Positions 36,749-39,770 of a stretch of 39,770 nt of DNA are shown one piece after another. A program made the translations under genes and the position numbers. The stretch comes from a virus, in the IMG/VR virus record IMGVR_UViG_3300046028_006504, positions 1 through 39,770 of that record; one strand, given 5' to 3'. Every line of letters begins with the position of its first letter. The first letter of the stretch is position 1. The notes under the pieces are model-generated. The model was not told the DNA's origin and made no database searches. It saw only the letters and a list, made by a program, of their open reading frames with translations.

Positions 36749-37168
36749 TTATTTCTTTCTTTTATAAACAGGAAACTTTCCTCCGTGTACTTGAGAGTAT
36801 CCTTTAAACCATCTTTTTCCGTCTTCAGTATTAGGAAAAGTTTTTTGACGTTCTCCATATGGGTATTTTTCATGAAAAGTATCGAAATCGTCTTCACCCC
36901 ATTCCTCAGTATCCATATCCATATCATTGTCAATATCCGATACATTATCATCTTTATCATAATAATATGATTGGTTTGGTTTTGCTTTATAGAAGAAATC
37001 ATCGTCATAATTTTCTTCTTCTTGTTCTTTAACCAATGGTTTTGAATTACCATGTTTAGCATTCATTAACTTACGGAAATTTTCAGTCATAACTTTCATT
37101 CCGCCAGCATGTTGTTCAAGAATATTATTTTTTTCTTCTTGTGTTAAATTATTTAATAAATGTTTCAT
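36749..37168 (-). CDS. Virion-like protein with LTQEEKNNILEQH tag, 139 aa
   Basis: Residues 8-20 (LTQEEKNNILEQH) match the tag of the protein at 1421 (MTNEERTNILDQH), followed by GGMKVMTENFRKL and then PLVKEQ near residue 45-50, a possible V-K-E-Q processing site. The middle is highly acidic (DDNVSDIDNDMDMDTEEWGE). The end, FPNTEDGKRWFKGYSQVHGG, is basic and aromatic. A TATTTATA box lies 14 bases before the ATG and a terminator follows. Inferred virion protein. Confidence 0.6.
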   Translation of the reverse strand: MKHLLNNLTQEEKNNILEQHAGGMKVMTENFRKLMNAKHGNSKPLVKEQEEENYDDDFFYKAKPNQSYYYDKDDNVSDIDNDMDMDTEEWGEDDFDTFHEKYPYGERQKTFPNTEDGKRWFKGYSQVHGGKFPVYKRKK

Positions 37169-37182
37169 ATTTTTGTTTTAAT

Positions 37183-37190
37183 TATAAATA
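37183..37190 (-). promoter_or_regulatory. TATTTATA box for the 36749-37168 gene
   Basis: TATTTATA followed by attaaaac, 14 bases before the ATG. Confidence 0.5.
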
Positions 37191-37213
37191 TCACTATTTT
37201 AATAAAAATAAGA

Positions 37214-37531
37214 TTATCTAATAACATTGTTAATGAATAATTTTACATTCGGAACCCATTCTGAGATTCTATACTGAATCTCGGCTCTAATATTATCAAA
37301 ATCCTTTCTCAATGTACTAGAGTAAATGTCGATATAAACAACAATTCCTATATGGGGAGCAATTCTATCAATAACAATTTTTTCGATGGAATCAATTTCA
37401 TCCGACTCGTCCATTTCACCTAACCCCCATTCTAAAGATTCTTCACGCAAACTATCCAACTCACCATTAATTAAGTTTTGAATGTGATTCTGTAATTTAT
37501 CAATTTGATTTTCCGTTATAATATATTCCAT
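37214..37531 (-). CDS. Prohead-targeting-type protein, 105 aa
   Basis: Starts MEYIITENQIDKLQNHIQNL, a shared tag, then an acidic helix (LDSLREESLEWGLGEMDESD) and a C-terminal beta/alpha part (VVYIDIYSSTLRKDFDNIRA). It lies one base after the 37533 gene, part of a run of four tag-bearing genes (38549 to 37214). Inferred internal virion protein, no enzymatic motif. Confidence 0.6.
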   Translation of the reverse strand: MEYIITENQIDKLQNHIQNLINGELDSLREESLEWGLGEMDESDEIDSIEKIVIDRIAPHIGIVVYIDIYSSTLRKDFDNIRAEIQYRISEWVPNVKLFINNVIR

Positions 37532-37532
37532 A

Positions 37533-37883
37533 TTAAAAATACATTGAGATTAAGTCATCCATAGATATACCCAATTGTCCAATTCCAAGTTCAGACATTA
37601 ATTCGTTTTCACGAACAACGACCTTATATTTTTTATCAATAGTAATCCATTCATTGTTTTCACCTCTAGGTTGAGTTAAATACATATTATCATCTGTTTC
37701 AATAACATACATTGGACCATATTGATTAAGATATCTGTTTATTGTGCCTTGGTTTATAATTTCGTCAAATTCCATAGGTATCTCCCATTTACCGGTCACT
37801 TTACTTATTTTACCCGTTAAGTCAAGACCAAATCTATCACTAATAAATGATTTTAATTTATTTTCTGTGATAATATATTTCAT
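37533..37883 (-). CDS. Prohead-targeting-type protein, 116 aa
   Basis: Starts MKYIITENKLKSFISDRFGL, a shared tag almost identical over eight residues to those at 21723 and 37214. The rest is a small alpha/beta domain (KWEIPMEFDEIINQGTINRY, YVIETDDNMYLTQPRGENNE). Its ATG overlaps the stop of the 37883 gene by one base. Inferred internal virion protein. Confidence 0.6.
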   Translation of the reverse strand: MKYIITENKLKSFISDRFGLDLTGKISKVTGKWEIPMEFDEIINQGTINRYLNQYGPMYVIETDDNMYLTQPRGENNEWITIDKKYKVVVRENELMSELGIGQLGISMDDLISMYF

Positions 37884-38173
37884 TATAAATTAATATCAAT
37901 ATTATCTCCACCACCTTTTTCTTCATTCATTAAAAAATCAAATACTTGGTCAATAGATTCTTTTGCGGTAGCAATATGGTCTTGAGCCCAGTCATGACCA
38001 TTATCCAACACTTGATGAATTTCATCTTGGTTACGTTCTAATAATATTCCAGTTTGTCTGTGAATCTGTTGAAGATTACTAAAAAACATGTACCTATCAT
38101 TTTCTTGCTCGTTTACTAATTTCTTAACTAATCTAGTTAAATCTTTTTCGGTTAATTTTACAATTTTCTTCAT
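37883..38173 (-). CDS. Prohead-targeting-type protein, 96 aa
   Basis: The first 23 residues (MKKIVKLTEKDLTRLVKKLV plus NEQ) are the strongest form of the tag and end in L-V-N-E-Q. It differs at only a few positions from the tag of the neighbouring gene at 38178, while the bodies are unrelated, so the tag moves as a module. The body is helical (NLQQIHRQTGILLERNQDEI, HDWAQDHIATAKESIDQVFD). No domain is recognised. Confidence 0.65.
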   Translation of the reverse strand: MKKIVKLTEKDLTRLVKKLVNEQENDRYMFFSNLQQIHRQTGILLERNQDEIHQVLDNGHDWAQDHIATAKESIDQVFDFLMNEEKGGGDNIDINL

Positions 38174-38177
38174 ATTT

Positions 38178-38549
38178 TTACATGTTTGGAGCTAAACTAT
38201 ACATTATAACATCATTAATTTTAAAACCGTTTTTATCTTTTAAATTACACATTGGGTTCATTTTAAATAATGCCTCATCTTGCATTGTAAATTCAAGTAT
38301 TTTACTTAAAGTTTCACCAGATTTAATTTTATGAATCACAATATTATAATCACCTTCTTCTTTAATATCCTTTACCAAATGTTTTTTAGTAAAACAATAT
38401 TTTGCACCAGGTTCGGTAGGTTTAGGTCCTTGTGATAACATTTTAGTAGCAACTTGAACATAATATTCCTCACTTTGACTTTGTTCTTTAATAACTCTTT
38501 TAACTAATCTCATTAAATCAGATTCTGTTAATTTTATAATTTTCTTCAT
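38178..38549 (-). CDS. Prohead-targeting-type LysM protein, 123 aa
   Basis: Tag MKKIIKLTESDLMRLVKRVI plus KEQ (residues 1-23), ending in I-K-E-Q. Residues 70-118 form a LysM-like peptidoglycan-binding domain: VIHKIKSGETLSKILEFTMQ, DEALFKMNPMCNL and GFKINDVIMYSL match the LysM order of G-D-T-L, N-P and I-x-x-G-Q-x-I. A packaged or virion-bound wall-binding protein would assist entry or attach another wall-active protein. A TATTTATA box lies 14 bases before the ATG and drives the run of four tag-bearing genes. Confidence 0.65.
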   Translation of the reverse strand: MKKIIKLTESDLMRLVKRVIKEQSQSEEYYVQVATKMLSQGPKPTEPGAKYCFTKKHLVKDIKEEGDYNIVIHKIKSGETLSKILEFTMQDEALFKMNPMCNLKDKNGFKINDVIMYSLAPNM

Positions 38550-38563
38550 AGTAGTAATTTTAA

Positions 38564-38571
38564 TATAAATA
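38564..38571 (-). promoter_or_regulatory. TATTTATA box heading the tag-gene run 38549-37214
   Basis: TATTTATA followed by ttaaaatt, 14 bases before the ATG. Confidence 0.5.
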
Positions 38572-38573
38572 CC

Positions 38574-39371
38574 TTATTTCCAAATTTTAGCACTGTAAAT
38601 CTTAAATTCGGAAACTTGTGATTCAAGTTTATTAGCATACTCAGGTCTAACACTATTATTTAAGATAACCGTCATTTTTTTGTCTCTAAACCATTGTAAA
38701 ATATAATCTGATGTAATTTGTCTAACAAGATGCCCATTATAATACAATTTAATGAAATCTTTTGTCCACCAACAAGCAACGTTTAATTTATCTTTAGTAT
38801 TCTTAACAGGATGATTTCTGGCACCAGAATTTTCTTTTGTTTCTTCCAAATTGAAATGGAAATTAGATTGTAAATGTTGCCCATAAACACCTTTACCATC
38901 CGAATATGCCTCGATAATATCTATTTCAGGTGGCCAAGAGTCATCACAACTTAACCAAACTGCCGGCCATAATCCCGAACCTTGAGGAAGTTCAATATCA
39001 AACTCATAAAAACCATAACCATAACTTTTATACGATGTGATTAACCCAACAGAATAAGGTATATCGTATACCCTATCACTACCCCATGTTGTTAATTGTT
39101 TAGGATTGTAAATTTGGTTTAATACCAAACAACCATCTTTCGTAAAAACAGATGTTTCACCATAATATTGGTGAGGATTACCTGAATGGAATTTACCCCA
39201 AGGCTGACCAACTCTCCAAACATCTTTATCAAAGAATTTAAAATTATCTTCAAATATTAACTCCATTTTAGAAGTAATTTCCGAATTAGTGGTCACTTTT
39301 TTACTTACCAAACTTTTTAAGTATAAAAAGGTATTAGTTATTTTATCTTTAATCGATTCTTTATTTCTCAT
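38574..39371 (-). CDS. GH16-family glycoside hydrolase, 265 aa
   Basis: A beta-glucanase-type jelly-roll enzyme. The catalytic motif E-I-D-I-I-E (residues 149-154) lies in GLWPAVWLSCDDSWPPEIDI, with the nucleophile and acid/base Glu at 149 and 154. The fold begins at MELIFEDNFKFFDKDVWRVG and ends in VSEFKIYSAKIW. An N-terminal 35 residues is basic and non-signal. It would cut beta-1,3/1,4-glucans, agar-like galactans or similar surface polysaccharides, fitting a depolymerase for a capsule or marine polysaccharide. The absence of a signal peptide favours a virion-bound or lysis-released enzyme. A TATTTATC box lies 14 bases upstream. Confidence 0.85.
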   Translation of the reverse strand: MRNKESIKDKITNTFLYLKSLVSKKVTTNSEITSKMELIFEDNFKFFDKDVWRVGQPWGKFHSGNPHQYYGETSVFTKDGCLVLNQIYNPKQLTTWGSDRVYDIPYSVGLITSYKSYGYGFYEFDIELPQGSGLWPAVWLSCDDSWPPEIDIIEAYSDGKGVYGQHLQSNFHFNLEETKENSGARNHPVKNTKDKLNVACWWTKDFIKLYYNGHLVRQITSDYILQWFRDKKMTVILNNSVRPEYANKLESQVSEFKIYSAKIWK

Positions 39372-39380
39372 AATTGTTAT

Positions 39381-39704
39381 TTATTGATAAATAGAATCAG
39401 AATTAACAAATTTTAAAATATCCTTAACTTTTTGTATCCCATGATTATCAGCAAACCAATTTCTAATATAATAAGATGATTCGTTTTCATCAAAACCAAA
39501 AAATGCCGATAATATCTCACAAATTTTTTTACAACGAAACATAACAATTTTTTCACCATGAACGGTAAACTCAAAAATACCGAATCCTCCTTTAACCGAT
39601 TTAATAAGATATGCTCGTTTAGGGTTATAAATATGAGTTAAATGAATACATTTAACATCATGACCAAGAAATTCATTAAGAAAATAATACACTTGTTTAT
39701 CCAT
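39381..39704 (-). CDS. Hypothetical protein related to the 33535/32940 proteins, 107 aa
   Basis: Starts MDKQVYYFLNEFLGHDVKCI and ends with ICEILSAFFGFDENESSYYI followed by RNWFADNH, the same layout as IMSFFNVRKSYVLHIISDWYEAKY of the 32940 protein. The N-terminal tag is absent here, so this may be a paralogue that lost or never had it. It lies ten bases upstream of the GH16 gene on the same strand. No enzymatic motif is visible. Confidence 0.55.
   Translation of the reverse strand: MDKQVYYFLNEFLGHDVKCIHLTHIYNPKRAYLIKSVKGGFGIFEFTVHGEKIVMFRCKKICEILSAFFGFDENESSYYIRNWFADNHGIQKVKDILKFVNSDSIYQ
39386..39393 (-). promoter_or_regulatory. TATTTATC box for the GH16 gene
   Basis: TATTTATC, 14 bases before the ATG at 39371; it overlaps the last codons of the 39381 gene. 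Confidence 0.45.
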
Positions 39705-39706
39705 AA

Positions 39707-39770
39707 TTAATCTATATTGTTAAGAATATCCTCAATTTTACCGGGAGTATCACCAAAATGTCCAGCAGTT
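39707..39770 (-). CDS. C-terminal end of a protein cut by the window edge
   Basis: The minus strand reads TAGHFGDTPGKIEDILNNID and a stop at 39707-39709, with the frame open to the right edge. The stop lies two bases before the start of the 39381 gene, as expected for a same-strand neighbour. Too short for assignment. Confidence 0.5.
   Translation of the reverse strand, partial: TAGHFGDTPGKIEDILNNID

Noticed and set aside
36712-37062. Overlapping alternative frame in the 36749-37168 gene
   Set aside because: It is Met/Ile/Asn-rich low-complexity translation of the acidic run; the main frame has the conserved tag, promoter and terminator.
213-39393. T4-type late promoter TATAAATA
   Set aside because: In T4 the coding strand reads TATAAATA; here the coding strand reads TATTTATA, the reverse complement, so it is treated as a separate element.
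1-39770. Bacterial chromosome rather than phage
   Set aside because: DnaK, FKBP, ThyA and T9SS proteins would fit a host, but the many tag-bearing small proteins, lysis genes, homing endonuclease and lack of any host operon favour a phage. A mixed assembly cannot be fully excluded from sequence alone.
1-39770. CRISPR arrays, insertion sequences or long direct repeats
   Set aside because: No regularly spaced repeats, transposase-like protein or paired terminal inverted repeats were noticed.

Overview
The window looks like part of a large, lytic, tailed-phage genome infecting a member of the Bacteroidota (Flavobacteriia/Cytophagia-like). The phage reading rests on a GH19-type endolysin with a peptidoglycan-binding repeat, a holin candidate, a lytic transglycosylase, an i-spanin-like protein, ThyA next to a free-standing GIY-YIG endonuclease, tightly packed small genes of unknown function, and at least eleven unrelated proteins that begin with the same short helix, as prohead-targeted internal proteins do in T4-like phages. 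The host reading rests on Bacteroidota-type promoters (TAnnTTTG), no visible Shine-Dalgarno sites, a Bacteroidota-like DnaK, and two proteins ending in type IX secretion (T9SS) sorting domains. The DNA is very AT-rich throughout. No tRNA, rRNA, CRISPR array or insertion sequence was seen.

Layout. Bases 1-4.7 kb hold virion-like small proteins with shared N-terminal motifs, a lipoprotein, a DUF4314-like protein and the first HExxH protease. Bases 4.7-12.9 kb mix metabolic and host-takeover genes (IMPDH/GMP-reductase-like enzyme, P-loop kinase, HAD phosphatase, DnaK, metallophosphatase) with lysis genes (holin candidate, endolysin), a second HExxH protease and a candidate structured RNA at 7089-7166. 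Bases 13-18.7 kb carry a 727-residue T9SS type B surface protein, a SlyD-like FKBP, a lytic transglycosylase and a short HExxH protein. Bases 18.7-21.6 kb hold small proteins, the GIY-YIG endonuclease and thyA. Bases 21.7-28 kb hold a cluster of exported proteins, another HExxH protease and a protein with six DnaJ-type zinc repeats. From 28 kb to the end everything lies on the minus strand: a GT2 glycosyltransferase, an aerolysin/ETX-like candidate, an exported DNA/RNA endonuclease, a run of targeting-peptide proteins, an exported-protein cassette (34466-36651) headed by a T9SS type A protein, a LysM protein and a GH16 hydrolase.

How it may work together. Two promoter-like elements recur. TAnnTTTG, the host house-keeping type, precedes metabolic and exported-protein genes; in six cases the box ends exactly 4 bases before the start codon, implying leaderless mRNA. 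TATTTAT(A/T/C) precedes mainly virion-like and lysis genes, at two preferred distances (3-5 or 12-17 bases). This suggests early host-type transcription and later phage-specific transcription. The most unusual theme is the exported set: about twelve proteins with Sec signals, four of them lipoproteins and two with T9SS sorting domains, plus an exported nuclease. Together they suggest that the phage remodels the envelope and surface of the infected cell, possibly to block superinfection, scavenge DNA or alter adhesion. All functions are inferred by reading the sequence; no database search was run.
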